DNA of 64,000 nt from an uncultured Arthrobacter sp. (GTDB lineage Bacteria; Actinomycetota; Actinomycetes; Actinomycetales; Micrococcaceae), in the NCBI RefSeq assembly GCF_947493765.1, contig NZ_CANLSZ010000009.1, positions 1 to 64,000 of the forward strand, written 5' to 3'. The position numbers and the translations under genes were made by a program. This document shows, piece after piece, positions 1 through 7,821 of this stretch. Below the pieces are notes generated by a model. The model saw only the letters and a program-made list of their open reading frames with translations. It did no database searches and was not told where the DNA came from. The stretch's first letter is position 1. Each line of letters opens with the position of its first letter.

Positions 1-1
1 C

Positions 2-76
2 GCCCTCACCTACCGAGGTGGGGCCGTCCTGCGGGCGATCACCCTCTGGCTCAAACGGTTAGGAGACACGCCCTAG
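2..76 (+). CDS. possible 3' end of an unidentified CDS (partial)
   Basis: An open frame enters from the left edge and ends at a TAG at 74-76, giving about 24 residues with several basic and aliphatic positions (it includes LRAITLWLKRLG). It converges on the ureohydrolase gene with only five bases between the two stop codons. The fragment is too short to name. It could also be chance reading of intergenic DNA. Confidence 0.2.
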   Translation, partial: ALTYRGGAVLRAITLWLKRLGDTP

Positions 77-81
77 TTGTC

Positions 82-1062
82 TTAGCCCACAGATGACCCA
101 CGCGAGGTCTGCTGCGCCATCAGACCGACGATGTCATAGACCACAGTTGCCGCTGCCAACGTGGTCACTTCGGCATGGTCGTACGCGGGGGCAACCTCGA
201 CGACGTCTGCTCCTACTATGTTGATGCCATCGAGGCTGCGCAGCAGACGGAGTAGCTCACGGCTGGAAAGCCCGCCCATCTCCGGCGTGCCTGTGCCTGG
301 CGCGAAAGCGGGGTCCAAGACGTCTATATCGATCGACAGGTAGACCGGCGTGTCACCCACCCGTTCTTTGACCTGCGCGACGGCCGCTTCAAATCCGATA
401 CGGTCGAAGTCACTCGCGCGGATGGCCTTGAATCCAAAGTCCGCATCTTCTTTGAGGTCGATCTTGTCGTAGATCGGCCCGCGGAGACCTAGGTGCATAG
501 AGTGGTCCTCGACTAGCAGCCCTTCTTCGAAAGCACGTCTGAGGACGGTGCCATGTGTCACAGGGGCGTTGAAGTACGTATCCCAGGTGTCTAGGTGCGC
601 GTCGAAATGTATCAGAGCGACTGGACCATGCTGAGCCACTACATTGCGGAGCATTGGCAAAGCGACCGTGTGGTCTCCTCCGATGGCGATGAGTCGACGA
701 TCAGCATTGTTGCCCTGAATCTCTTCAGCCTGTCGTTGAATTTGCCCCATGGCGTCGTCGATGCTGAAGGGCGTGACTGTCACGTCGCCGGCATCAACAA
801 CTTGGACCTCTTGGAATGGGGCAATGTCGAGTTCTACGTGAAAAGCAGGCCGCAGATGACGCGACGACTTGCGCACTTCCATCGGACCGAACCGGGCGCC
901 AGGACGGAAAGACGTACCTCCATCGAAAGGGACGCCGAGGATGGCCACGTCGTAGTCACTGACGCGATCAATCTCGGGAAGTCTGGCGAATGTGGATGCT
1001 CCGGCATAACGAGGAACCTGGGTTCCACTGACGGGGCCGATAATTGGGGTATTGCGGCTCAT
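82..1062 (-). CDS. agmatinase/guanidino-acid ureohydrolase family protein
   Basis: This 326-aa protein is a binuclear-metal ureohydrolase (arginase/agmatinase superfamily), which splits a guanidino compound into urea and an amine or amino acid. All metal ligands are visible: His131 in GGDHT, Asp154/His156/Asp158 in HFDAHLD, and Asp245/Asp247 in SIDIDVLDP. Length fits agmatinase, guanidinobutyrase or guanidinopropionase, and the family alone does not fix the substrate. Its ATG overlaps the stop of the upstream MFS gene by 4 nt (ATGA), so the two are co-translated. A PucR-type regulator is divergent beyond the transporter. This arrangement resembles known guanidino-acid uptake/hydrolysis loci, so a guanidinobutyrate- or guanidinopropionate-type substrate is a reasonable inference, as is agmatine. 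Confidence 0.9.
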   Translation of the reverse strand: MSRNTPIIGPVSGTQVPRYAGASTFARLPEIDRVSDYDVAILGVPFDGGTSFRPGARFGPMEVRKSSRHLRPAFHVELDIAPFQEVQVVDAGDVTVTPFSIDDAMGQIQRQAEEIQGNNADRRLIAIGGDHTVALPMLRNVVAQHGPVALIHFDAHLDTWDTYFNAPVTHGTVLRRAFEEGLLVEDHSMHLGLRGPIYDKIDLKEDADFGFKAIRASDFDRIGFEAAVAQVKERVGDTPVYLSIDIDVLDPAFAPGTGTPEMGGLSSRELLRLLRSLDGINIVGADVVEVAPAYDHAEVTTLAAATVVYDIVGLMAQQTSRGSSVG

Positions 1063-2420
1063 GACATGTTCTCCTTCGCGGTGCGCTTACGGGTTTGAGT
1101 AGTAGTGGATTTTTGTGAAGTGTCCGTGAGGGAGCGTCCAGCTGTTTCCTCGCCCCATACCAGGGTCACTGCCAAGCCGATCGCGGAGATGACGGCACCT
1201 GCAAGGAGCACCAGGTTGACGCCACGCTCCAGCAGGAAGGGCATCAAGTAGACAGCGATTGCTGCGCCGATGCGGCTGACTGCTGTACCGATGCCGACTG
1301 CGGTGGCGCGCACCTCTGTGGGGAACAGCTCGTTCGGGTAGACGATCTCAAGGAAGTTCGAGGCGCCCGAAAGGAGCGCAAATGCACAGATGGCCAGGAA
1401 CCCAATCATGAGTGGTAGGCCTGGCACGAGGCCAGCCAAGCCCCAGATTAGGGCGATACCTCCGAAGGAGTAGATTAGTAGCGCTTTACGACCGATCTTG
1501 TCCACGAGGAGCAACCCCGGGACGCCGCCGACGACGAACAACGCTGCGAGGAACACTTCAGCTCCGTTGCCCGTCAATCCCATTTTGGCAATTATGTCGA
1601 ATGAGAACGAGTAGATCGACAGCAACGGAATAACCTGGCACATCCAGAACAGGCTGACAAAAAGCGTGCGCTTCAAGTACGGATCGCGGAAGAGTGCAGC
1701 CAAATTGACCTTCGACTCGGGCTCAATTTCGCCCAGGCTCTCAACGCCATACTCGGGGCCGAATACCTTCTTGATAGAGGCATCCGCTTCGCCAGCACGT
1801 CCCTGCGATACTAGCCACCGGGGAGACTCTGGCGTTCCAAGACGTAGGAAAAGTGTCACGAGCGCGAAGACAGCGGGGCTGGCGAGCATCCACCGCCAGG
1901 CATCATCGCCCACCAACTGGGTCGCCAGAATAGCAACAACGGGAGCAGCCGTAGCACCGAGTGCCCATACTACGAAGGTCGCGCCGAGCATTCGTCCGCG
2001 ATATTTGGCCGGCAGATACTCGGCCAACAATGAGGTTGCGATGGGGTAGTCGGCGCCGATTGCGACACCGATCAGAAAGCGCAGGACCACTAGCTGCCAC
2101 ACTTCTGTGACGAAGAAGGAAAGGATCGAGAACAGTGCGAGTGCCGCAAGGTCAAGAATGTACATGATGTGACGGCCCACCTTGTCCGTCACCCACCCGA
2201 AAACGGCTCCGCCGAAGAAGATTCCCACCAGCACTGCGGCCGCAATCAAGCCCTTTTCGCTGTTTGACACTTCTATGAACGTTGACATGCTCGCCCAGGT
2301 CAGCCCGATGATCGCAATTGCGAAACCATCGATGAACGGCCCACCCGACGAGTATACGGTAAGTTTTTTATGAAACCTGGTCAATGGAGCGTTGTCGATA
2401 AGTTGGTGCGATTGTGACAC
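1059..2420 (-). CDS. MFS transporter, sugar/metabolite:H+ symporter family
   Basis: The 453-aa product is a 12-helix major facilitator in the inner membrane. It carries the loop motif GWVTDKVGRH after helix 2, a second copy LLLVDKIGRK in the C-half, PESPRWL in the central loop and YPNELFPTEVRATAVG, all typical of the sugar/metabolite symporter branch. I chose the GTG at 2420, which has an AAAGGAG Shine-Dalgarno 6 nt upstream. The frame could extend to an ATG at 2480, but that adds 20 non-helical residues without a ribosome site. It is the first gene of a two-gene operon with the ureohydrolase (4-nt overlap), so it probably imports that enzyme's substrate. Substrate identity is inferred from this context only. 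Confidence 0.88.
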   Translation of the reverse strand: MSQSHQLIDNAPLTRFHKKLTVYSSGGPFIDGFAIAIIGLTWASMSTFIEVSNSEKGLIAAAVLVGIFFGGAVFGWVTDKVGRHIMYILDLAALALFSILSFFVTEVWQLVVLRFLIGVAIGADYPIATSLLAEYLPAKYRGRMLGATFVVWALGATAAPVVAILATQLVGDDAWRWMLASPAVFALVTLFLRLGTPESPRWLVSQGRAGEADASIKKVFGPEYGVESLGEIEPESKVNLAALFRDPYLKRTLFVSLFWMCQVIPLLSIYSFSFDIIAKMGLTGNGAEVFLAALFVVGGVPGLLLVDKIGRKALLIYSFGGIALIWGLAGLVPGLPLMIGFLAICAFALLSGASNFLEIVYPNELFPTEVRATAVGIGTAVSRIGAAIAVYLMPFLLERGVNLVLLAGAVISAIGLAVTLVWGEETAGRSLTDTSQKSTTTQTRKRTAKENMS

Positions 2421-2531
2421 GCTGCACTCCTTTGCGCTTGTCTCTTGGCTTTGCTCTGCAAGCAGAGCGCTCGACCGCAAGGCGGCTACCAGAAGTTTGG
2501 AGCACAGGTGTGACGGTCACTAGTAATCGGC

Positions 2532-2560
2532 CGCACGAACAATAAAGAACTTGTTGTGCG
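2532..2560. promoter_or_regulatory. inverted repeat between MFS gene and pucR-type regulator (candidate operator)
   Basis: CGCACGAACAA and TTGTTGTGCG form an imperfect inverted repeat (ten paired bases with one bulged G) in the 188-bp divergent spacer. It lies about 110 nt from the MFS start and about 50 nt from the regulator start. The position suits a site for the adjacent PucR-type protein, but nothing more than symmetry and location supports it. Confidence 0.45.
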
Positions 2561-2596
2561 ATCGCTCAGGCACTCTGGGCCGGTCGCGTAGCATCG

Positions 2597-2602
2597 TAGA
2601 GT
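2597..2602 (+). promoter_or_regulatory. -10 box of the PucR-type regulator gene (leaderless)
   Basis: TAGAGT lies 6 nt before the ATG at 2609, the actinobacterial TANNNT spacing that places the transcription start on the start codon. No Shine-Dalgarno is present. Confidence 0.5.
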
Positions 2603-2608
2603 TCAGTC

Positions 2609-4114
2609 ATGGGTCTTACAGTCGATGAACTGCTCAGGATGCCGCATCTGCGTCTCCGGCTTCACTCGGGGGTAGAAGGAGTGAGCCGTGGGGTGACATG
2701 GACTCACACCTCGGACTTACCCGATCCCTGGCAGTGGGTAAGCACCTGTCAACTCTTGCTGACAAACGGCATGTCATTCCCGACCTCCGGCTCCGAACAG
2801 GTCAGCTTCCTGCGCCGACTGGAGAACGCAGGTGCCAGTGGTTTAGCCATTGGTGAGGAAATGTACTGCCCTCCCCTAACCGAGGAATTCACTCAAGAAA
2901 GCGACAGACTCGGCTTTCCTGTCCTTCTCATCGGTTTCCCGCTGCCGTTCACATCAATTTCGCGCGCCGTGGCAGAAGCAAATCTCCTCGAGCAATCGCA
3001 GCGTCTCATTCAGACGGCTCGCATCTATGACACCCTCCGCCGAGTGTCAGCCATTGGTGCCGACACATCCGAGATCGCGCTCGCACTAACACGGGAGCTT
3101 GGGTGCGCCGTATATATCTGTGACCGGAGGGTAGGCGAAGCTTTTCATCCTGGAGGGCCGCACCCGCCCGCAAACGTTACCCAAGCAGTACGGTCGATAG
3201 TCGCAGGTGAAGGGAGCCTCGTGGTCGGCACCCGTTCCCGTGCGCTTGATGGTGGCGGCGAGGTGGTGTTAGTTGCCATTCCGACACATGAGAACGCCGC
3301 ATTGGTCGTCCGTACGTCAGGTTTGCCCCTGGACGGCATCTTATTGCAACACGCAGCGACCGTGGCCGCGCTTGAGTTGGGACAGACACGTCTTACGCTG
3401 GAACACCAGCGACGCAGTGGAGCCGAGCTGATGGCGCAGTTGCTCGAAGGAACAATTGGCCCTCTTGCCGCCGGGCGCCAGTTAGTCGCACTCGGCGTTG
3501 ACCCGTCACGCGCTGTTCTTACAGCCATGACGGCCACCGCGGAGGACCATATACGAGAGATTCATATACGCTTGTGGCGCCAGGCGGTACCGCACATCCT
3601 GTCCGTGCGCGGGAACACCATTCGTTCGATTCTGCACGCAAGCGAGGAGTCCGTTGATGCTGTTCTCGAGGCATTGGGACCGAATGGACGCGTCGGTGTT
3701 AGTGCACCTCTAAAGACAGCAGGCCGCGCACAGGAGGCCGTACGAGAAGCTAACTGGGCCCTTGGCGCCGCGACCGATTCCCAGGCCACCATTGTGTACT
3801 ACGGAGAGGTCCCTTCCGTCGCGGGAGTAGGTTCCATCGAGGATGCTCAACTTCTCGTCGATCAGGTACTGGGGCCGGTGCTCGATCACGACCGTGAGCG
3901 CCATACGGAGCTTCTGGATACCCTCCAATCGTTCTTGAGCCACCGCCGATCCTGGCAGACGACTGCGACCGCTCTGCATTTGCACCGGCAAACTGTGCTC
4001 TACCGGATTCGCCAGGTTGAACAACTCACAGGACGCAAGCTGGCGGAGACCGACGATCTGGCACAGATTTGGCTCGCCCTTCAAGCCCGAACTCGGCTGG
4101 CTGGAGGACGGTGA
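2609..4114 (+). CDS. PucR-family transcriptional regulator
   Basis: The 501-aa product has the PucR layout. An N-terminal PucR-type domain of about 125 residues starts GLTVDELLRMPHLRLRLHSGVEGVSRGV at the extreme N-terminus, a middle GAF/GGDEF-like region follows, and a C-terminal helix-turn-helix (HTH_30 type) spans about 440-495, with SWQTTATALHLHRQTVLYRI as its core. Such proteins usually activate purine, amino-acid or amine catabolic genes in response to a small ligand. It is divergent from the transporter/ureohydrolase operon and probably controls it through the inverted repeat between them. The gene appears leaderless. Codon use is less GC-extreme than in the downstream housekeeping block, in line with an accessory origin. 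Confidence 0.88.
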   Translation: MGLTVDELLRMPHLRLRLHSGVEGVSRGVTWTHTSDLPDPWQWVSTCQLLLTNGMSFPTSGSEQVSFLRRLENAGASGLAIGEEMYCPPLTEEFTQESDRLGFPVLLIGFPLPFTSISRAVAEANLLEQSQRLIQTARIYDTLRRVSAIGADTSEIALALTRELGCAVYICDRRVGEAFHPGGPHPPANVTQAVRSIVAGEGSLVVGTRSRALDGGGEVVLVAIPTHENAALVVRTSGLPLDGILLQHAATVAALELGQTRLTLEHQRRSGAELMAQLLEGTIGPLAAGRQLVALGVDPSRAVLTAMTATAEDHIREIHIRLWRQAVPHILSVRGNTIRSILHASEESVDAVLEALGPNGRVGVSAPLKTAGRAQEAVREANWALGAATDSQATIVYYGEVPSVAGVGSIEDAQLLVDQVLGPVLDHDRERHTELLDTLQSFLSHRRSWQTTATALHLHRQTVLYRIRQVEQLTGRKLAETDDLAQIWLALQARTRLAGGR

Positions 4115-4240
4115 CAGAAGTGACATGTGTGACTGTGCAGCGCCCATAAGTTGGGTGATCTGAATCGGGCAGGTTCAGCTGGTCGTTGCAACACCGGATT
4201 GTTGGAGTAACGCCGTATTCAACCGGTCGTCGCAACAGTG
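4115..4240. other. gene-free junction with an imperfect 21-bp direct repeat
   Basis: No ORF of note occurs here. Two imperfect copies of a 21-nt sequence (4174-4194 and 4220-4240, about 17 of 21 matching; shared core GGTCGT-GCAACA) lie 46 nt apart. The second copy ends exactly at the left tip of the IS3 element, so the element interrupted or abuts an older repeat, possibly the remnant of another mobile element. Confidence 0.4.
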
Positions 4241-4291
4241 AATCCCCATAGGTTTGATGCCGCGTCTTTTCTGGTCAGGAAGGATGTTGTC

Positions 4292-4603
4292 ATGCCAAAG
4301 AGTATTGATCCCGCGATCAGGGAGCGTGCCGTGCGGATGGTGCTCGAGCAGCTCCCGGAGTACGCCTCCATCAGCCAGGCCTGCGCAGCGGTTGGAACGA
4401 ACCTAGGCGTGGGGAAGGAGACACTGCGGAACTGGGTACGAAGAGCCCAGATCGACGCCGGGGAACGCGAGGGTCTCACGACGGCCGAGGACGAGGAAAT
4501 CAGACGGCTGAAAGCAGAGAACCGCCGGTTGCGTGAGGACGTGGCGATCTTGAAAGCCGCGACGACTTTCTTCGCGGGGGAACTCGACCCCCGCAAGCGT
4601 TGA
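4292..4603 (+). CDS. IS3-family transposase OrfA
   Basis: The 103-aa product is the DNA-binding half of an IS3 transposase. A helix-turn-helix lies near residues 20-55 (SISQACAAVG...GKETLRNWVRRAQ), followed by a leucine-zipper-like coiled coil (EIRRLKAENRRLREDVAILKAA) that dimerises OrfA and OrfAB. I chose the ATG at 4292, preceded by AGGAAGGA; an upstream in-frame ATG at 4238 lies outside the element. The stop overlaps the start of orfB in the -1 frame, the usual arrangement for making OrfAB by programmed frameshift. OrfA itself appears intact. Confidence 0.88.
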   Translation: MPKSIDPAIRERAVRMVLEQLPEYASISQACAAVGTNLGVGKETLRNWVRRAQIDAGEREGLTTAEDEEIRRLKAENRRLREDVAILKAATTFFAGELDPRKR

Positions 4604-5567
4604 TCATGGGCTTCATCGATCAGATGAGGTCCAAGGGGCACGTGGTCGAGTCGATCTGCCGGATTCTGCGCGAGCAGGGCTGCCGGATCGCCGCGCGCAC
4701 CTACCGATCCTGGCGTGCGCAGAAGGTTGCGGTCCGAACGCTCACCGACGCAGCTGTCATGAACGCGGTCCGCGACGCAGCCTGGACCACTGATCAGATG
4801 GGTCGGGTGCGGCTGGCCCCGGAAGGACTTTACGGGCGGGCGAAGATGCTGGCGCTGCTGCGCCGCACCGGCCACCCGCAGGCAAGCCCCGGATCCGTTG
4901 ACCGGGCGATGCGCGCCCTGGACTTGAGCGGGGTGCGCCGTGGCAGACCGGTGCGCACCACGGTGGCTGGCAAGGACGGGGTGCGGGCTGGAGACCTGCT
5001 CAACCGTGATTTCACCGCGGTCGTGCCGAACACGGTATGGTCACCGACTTCACCTACGTACGGACCTGGTCCGGGTTCGTCTACGTGGCCTTCATCGTCG
5101 ACGTGTTCGCCCAACGGATCGTGGCCTGGCACGCCCAGAACACCAAGCACACCTCGCTGGTAATGACTCCACTGCGGATGGCGATCTGGCAGCGCGAGTA
5201 CGAGGGACACCCGTTCACCCCCGGGCAGCTGGTGCATCACAGCGCTGCCGGTAGCCAATACACATCATTGAGGCTCACCGAGCACCTGGCGATCGAGGGT
5301 ATCGCGCCGTCGATCGGAACCGTTGGCGATGCTTACGATAACGCACTGATGGAGACGATCAACGGTCTCTACAAGACCGAGTGCATCCGCACGAGGGTCT
5401 TCCACGACGGGCCGTACAAGACCCTCTCCGAGGTCGAGTACGCCACCGCCGGCTGGGTCCAGTGGTACAACACCCACCGGCTCCACTCGAGCCTGGGGTA
5501 CCTCACCCCGATAGAGTTCGAAAACACTCACTACGACTCCCTCATCACCGAGGGTCGCCCAGTATGA
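4600..5567 (+). pseudogene. IS3-family transposase OrfB (DDE integrase), frameshifted and catalytically dead
   Basis: The frame starts at TTG 4600 (or ATG 4606) with an HTH_21-type region, then the rve integrase domain. After NTVW the frame breaks. Codons to 5040 end in tgg, and the expected VTDFTYV resumes in the next frame from 5040, as if one G had been lost from a GGG run at 5039-5041. First catalytic Asp: 5046-5048. Catalytic Glu: 5352-5354. The second Asp, normally in HHSDAGSQYTS, is Ala (gct at 5244-5246, reading HHSAAGSQYTS). Two independent lesions mark an old, decaying copy; a sequencing error could explain the frameshift but not the Asp-to-Ala change. Confidence 0.88.
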
Positions 5568-5594
5568 GAGCGGCAGAGAACCTAGGGGAATTCA

Positions 5595-5904
5595 GGATCA
5601 CCACGTGGGGCAGGGCATGGCGGAGCCAGTAATCAAAGTGCTCACGGTTTGCGGTGAACCACCACCCGGTGGTGGTGCCCTCGTCATCCTTCATCGGGGA
5701 CCTGAAGAAGGACGGCCCCGTCTTGACCTGGGCGCCCATAACGGCGCCGAGTTCGTACCGGCGGGCGTCCCGGGGTCGCAGATACAGATCGGTCCCTGTG
5801 TCGTGGCGGCTGTCAATTACACCGCCCCAGCCCAGGCGTTCGAACTGCCCGAGGACCTCGGACTCCCCCGATGTTCCTGTGGCTTCGTTCTCGGGAGCCC
5901 GCAT
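5595..5904 (-). pseudogene. DUF4365 domain protein, 3' end removed by the IS3 element
   Basis: About 103 residues of a DUF4365 domain remain: GESEVLGQFERLG, then a GTDLYL segment and AQVKTG, then WWFTANREHFDYWLRHALPHVVIL. The Glu, Asp and QVK pattern resembles the PD-(D/E)XK nuclease fold assigned to this domain family. At 5594 the frame enters the IS inverted repeat and runs on for 16 foreign residues to a stop at 5545. The start ATG lies directly after the TAG of an upstream ORF. No clear Shine-Dalgarno is visible, so the start may be further upstream. DUF4365 proteins occur alone and in defence neighbourhoods; the role here is unknown and the gene is probably dead. Confidence 0.6.
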
Positions 5905-6357
5905 CTATATTCTCGTCTCGTCGTCGGCAACAACCCGGACATCGTGCATTGCGGAGCCAGTGGAAAGTGAGCGGAATGAACGCGTCTCGAAACGCGATGC
6001 CCGCTCGGCGCTGCATTGGCCCGCCACCACGGGGGTGGTAAGAGGGAACCTCATCCCGACCGGCGCCTTGGCCGAAAATACGATCAGGACACGGGCTGTC
6101 CACCGAAGAGTCATCCCAATCCGAACACTGAAGTACGCGTAGGGATCGGACGACAGGAACATGTCGTCAAGCCCCTGGCGTTGCTCGGCGGTTAGATCCG
6201 GCCCAGTAGGTGGAGGGTACATCCAATAAGGGTAGGTCCGCTCAGTCGGCTGGCTCGATTGCCTCGCCGAACCGGGAGGCCGAGCAGATTCATCTGCCGG
6301 CTGCTGGGAGGCACGACGTTCATCTATGCCGTACCACGCGACCGGGGCATGCAGCAT
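5905..6357 (-). CDS. doubtful hypothetical ORF upstream of the DUF4365 remnant
   Basis: A 150-codon frame whose TAG abuts the ATG of the DUF4365 gene (TAGATG). It has a Pro/Tyr-rich patch (TYPYWMYPPPTG) and no family I recognise. Amino-acid composition becomes Arg/Ser-rich toward the end, which is typical of chance frames in GC-rich DNA. The only support is the adjacency; it may be a decayed gene. Confidence 0.22.
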   Translation of the reverse strand: MLHAPVAWYGIDERRASQQPADESARPPGSARQSSQPTERTYPYWMYPPPTGPDLTAEQRQGLDDMFLSSDPYAYFSVRIGMTLRWTARVLIVFSAKAPVGMRFPLTTPVVAGQCSAERASRFETRSFRSLSTGSAMHDVRVVADDETRI

Positions 6358-6570
6358 CTTCCTAATTGCGGGCCGCCCTGGATGAAGCGTCTGGAACGTT
6401 CGATCCCTATCGCGGTCGTAAGACTGGTGTAGCTACCGCTTGCGGCACTCAGCATGCTCCTACGTCCCCGAACATCAGGTGCCCCAACATGCGTGCGGTA
6501 GCACCTTAATGCGGCTGCAACTCTTCGATTTATGCACCACAAATGCACCACGAGCACCCCGATAATGCAG
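6358..6570. other. gene-poor spacer downstream of tRNA-Ser(CGA)
   Basis: There is no credible gene in this stretch next to the tRNA 3' end. It holds a direct repeat of ATGCACCAC (6534-6542 and 6545-6553), spaced by AA. Together with the IS and the truncated gene this looks like the eroded edge of an integrated segment. Confidence 0.35.
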
Positions 6571-6596
6571 AAAACCCCCGGTTTCCCGGGGGTTTT
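6571..6596 (-). terminator. intrinsic terminator of tRNA-Ser(CGA)
   Basis: AAAACCCCCGG and CCGGGGGTTTT form an 11-bp stem with a 4-nt loop just beyond the tRNA 3' end. The A/T tracts make it able to work on either strand. Confidence 0.85.
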
Positions 6597-6599
6597 CAG

Positions 6600-6687
6600 T
6601 GGCGGTGACGGTGGGATTTGAACCCACGTTGGCTTTCACCAAACAACATTTCGAGTGTTGCACCTTCGGCCGCTCGGACACGTCACC
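6600..6687 (-). tRNA. tRNA-Ser(CGA)
   Basis: The acceptor stem GGTGACG/CGTCACC, a long variable arm typical of class II tRNAs, and a T-arm GTGGGTTCAAATCCCAC are visible. The anticodon loop CTCGAAA gives CGA, so it reads UCG serine codons. CCA is encoded (6600-6602). The 3' end faces the accessory region, the orientation in which integrases use tRNA genes. Confidence 0.95.
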
Positions 6688-6757
6688 AACGCCGTCACTG
6701 TACCGGGTCGGGGGTGACATGCCCAAAACGGTGGCCGGCCGCCGCCGGGAAGGGAGG

Positions 6758-7246
6758 CTAGGGCAGGTCGACGACGTCGTTGTTGCCCACGTCCGGCTTG
6801 CTCCCGGTCACGAGCCCCTTGACCATCTTCACCGCGGACACGACGCGGGGAGCGTCCATGGACCAGTACTCGGCCGTGTCGGCGTCGACGTGGATGAGGG
6901 TCACGGCGGGATCGTCGCGGCCGTTCTCGAACCATGCCGAGACCGAAGGATCCCAGAGCTCGTCGATCTTCGCCTGGTCCTTGGACAGCGTGGCCGTCCC
7001 GGCAACCGACACGTAGCCCTTGCCCGTGCTCGCCGAGACGTTCACCTGCGGGTTGGCGCGGATCTCGTCGGCCTTGGGGGAGGGGTCCTCGGTGAAGAAC
7101 CAGAGATCGCCGTCGAAGTCCTTCGCCTGCAGCGCGAGCGGTCGGCTCACGAGCTGACCGTCGAGGTTCACTGTGGTGAGGATCGCGATGTCGGCCTTGC
7201 CGAGGATCTCCTGTACTTCCTTCATGCCGTCCTGCTGGTCTGCCAC
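6758..7246 (-). CDS. pyridoxamine 5'-phosphate oxidase-related (general stress protein 26-like) protein
   Basis: The 162-aa product is a small split-barrel flavin-binding protein of the COG3871/general-stress-26 type: ILTTVNLDGQLVSRPLALQ at 20-40, DLWFFTE, a conserved VNVSAS strand and EYWSMDA toward the end. Members bind FMN or FAD and are often stress-induced; a specific reaction is not assigned. The GTG start at 7246 has AAGGAG 6 nt upstream. It stands alone between tRNA-Ser and tadA. Confidence 0.85.
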   Translation of the reverse strand: MADQQDGMKEVQEILGKADIAILTTVNLDGQLVSRPLALQAKDFDGDLWFFTEDPSPKADEIRANPQVNVSASTGKGYVSVAGTATLSKDQAKIDELWDPSVSAWFENGRDDPAVTLIHVDADTAEYWSMDAPRVVSAVKMVKGLVTGSKPDVGNNDVVDLP

Positions 7247-7285
7247 GTCTACTCCTTCATGGGGATACTGCGGATGGTCCCAAGC

Positions 7286-7798
7286 CTACGCAGGATCGCC
7301 CCGGTGCAGCACGCCGGTCTCCGCCCGCCGGACGGCGAAGAAGTCCGTCAGCAACGCCGCGCACTCGTCCTGCCGTACACCCGCGAACACCTCGGTCCAG
7401 TGGTTCAACCGGGGTTCGCGCAGCACGTCGAACACGGACCCCGAGGCGCCCGCCTTCTCGTCCCACGCGCCGAACACCACGCGGGGGATCCGGGCCAGAA
7501 CACTGGCCCCCGCGCACATGGCACATGGCTCCAGCGTCACCACGAGGGTGGAGCCCTCGAGCCGCCAGGAGCCCCTCCGCACGGCGGCGGCGCGGATGGC
7601 CTGCACCTCGGCGTGCGCCGTCGGGTCACCGAGCTCCTCGCGCTGGTTCCACCCCGTGCCGAGCACGGCACCATCGGGTCCGACGACGACGGCGCCGATC
7701 GGCACGTCCGCCGTAGCCGCTGCGAGCCGCGCAGCCTCCAGCGCCAGACCCATCCACGCGTGGTGCGCGGCGCTCACGGGCGGCGGGGAGTGGGTCAT
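7286..7798 (-). CDS. tadA: tRNA adenosine(34) deaminase
   Basis: TadA converts A34 of tRNA-Arg(ACG) to inosine so that the tRNA reads CGU, CGC and CGA. The 170-aa protein has the zinc deaminase core: His62-Ala-Glu64 (HAE) and Pro91-Cys92-Ala-Met-Cys95 (PCAMC), with Glu64 as proton shuttle. Its probable substrate, tRNA-Arg(ACG), is encoded at 12331-12406. The gene diverges from upp with 23 bp between start codons. The -10 TACCAT lies 7 nt before the ATG, so the mRNA is probably leaderless. The length is slightly above E. coli TadA. Confidence 0.92.
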   Translation of the reverse strand: MTHSPPPVSAAHHAWMGLALEAARLAAATADVPIGAVVVGPDGAVLGTGWNQREELGDPTAHAEVQAIRAAAVRRGSWRLEGSTLVVTLEPCAMCAGASVLARIPRVVFGAWDEKAGASGSVFDVLREPRLNHWTEVFAGVRQDECAALLTDFFAVRRAETGVLHRGDPA

Positions 7799-7805
7799 GG
7801 GCCCA

Positions 7806-7815
7806 ATGGTACTTT
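7806..7815. promoter_or_regulatory. overlapping divergent -10 boxes of tadA and upp
   Basis: On the minus strand TACCAT (7811-7806) is 7 nt from the tadA ATG. On the plus strand TACTTT (7810-7815), with an extended TGG before it, is 6 nt from the upp ATG. The hexamers share the TA at 7810-7811, so only one polymerase can open this DNA at a time. Neither gene has a Shine-Dalgarno. Confidence 0.55.
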
Positions 7816-7821
7816 TGAGAA

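Larger units (their letters stand above)
4241..5594 (+). mobile_element. IS3-family insertion sequence, inactivated
   Basis: The 1354-bp element runs from TGAATCCCCATAGGTT at its left tip to the inverted partner ending TTCA at 5594. The 16-bp terminal repeats match at 14 positions and have the TG...CA ends usual for the family. Inside are orfA and a frame-overlapping orfB encoding a DDE integrase. Flanking trinucleotides (CAG on the left, GGA on the right) do not match, so no target duplication is seen. That suggests the flanks were joined by a rearrangement after insertion. The orfB copy has both a frameshift and a lost catalytic Asp, so the element should not move by itself. Confidence 0.88.
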
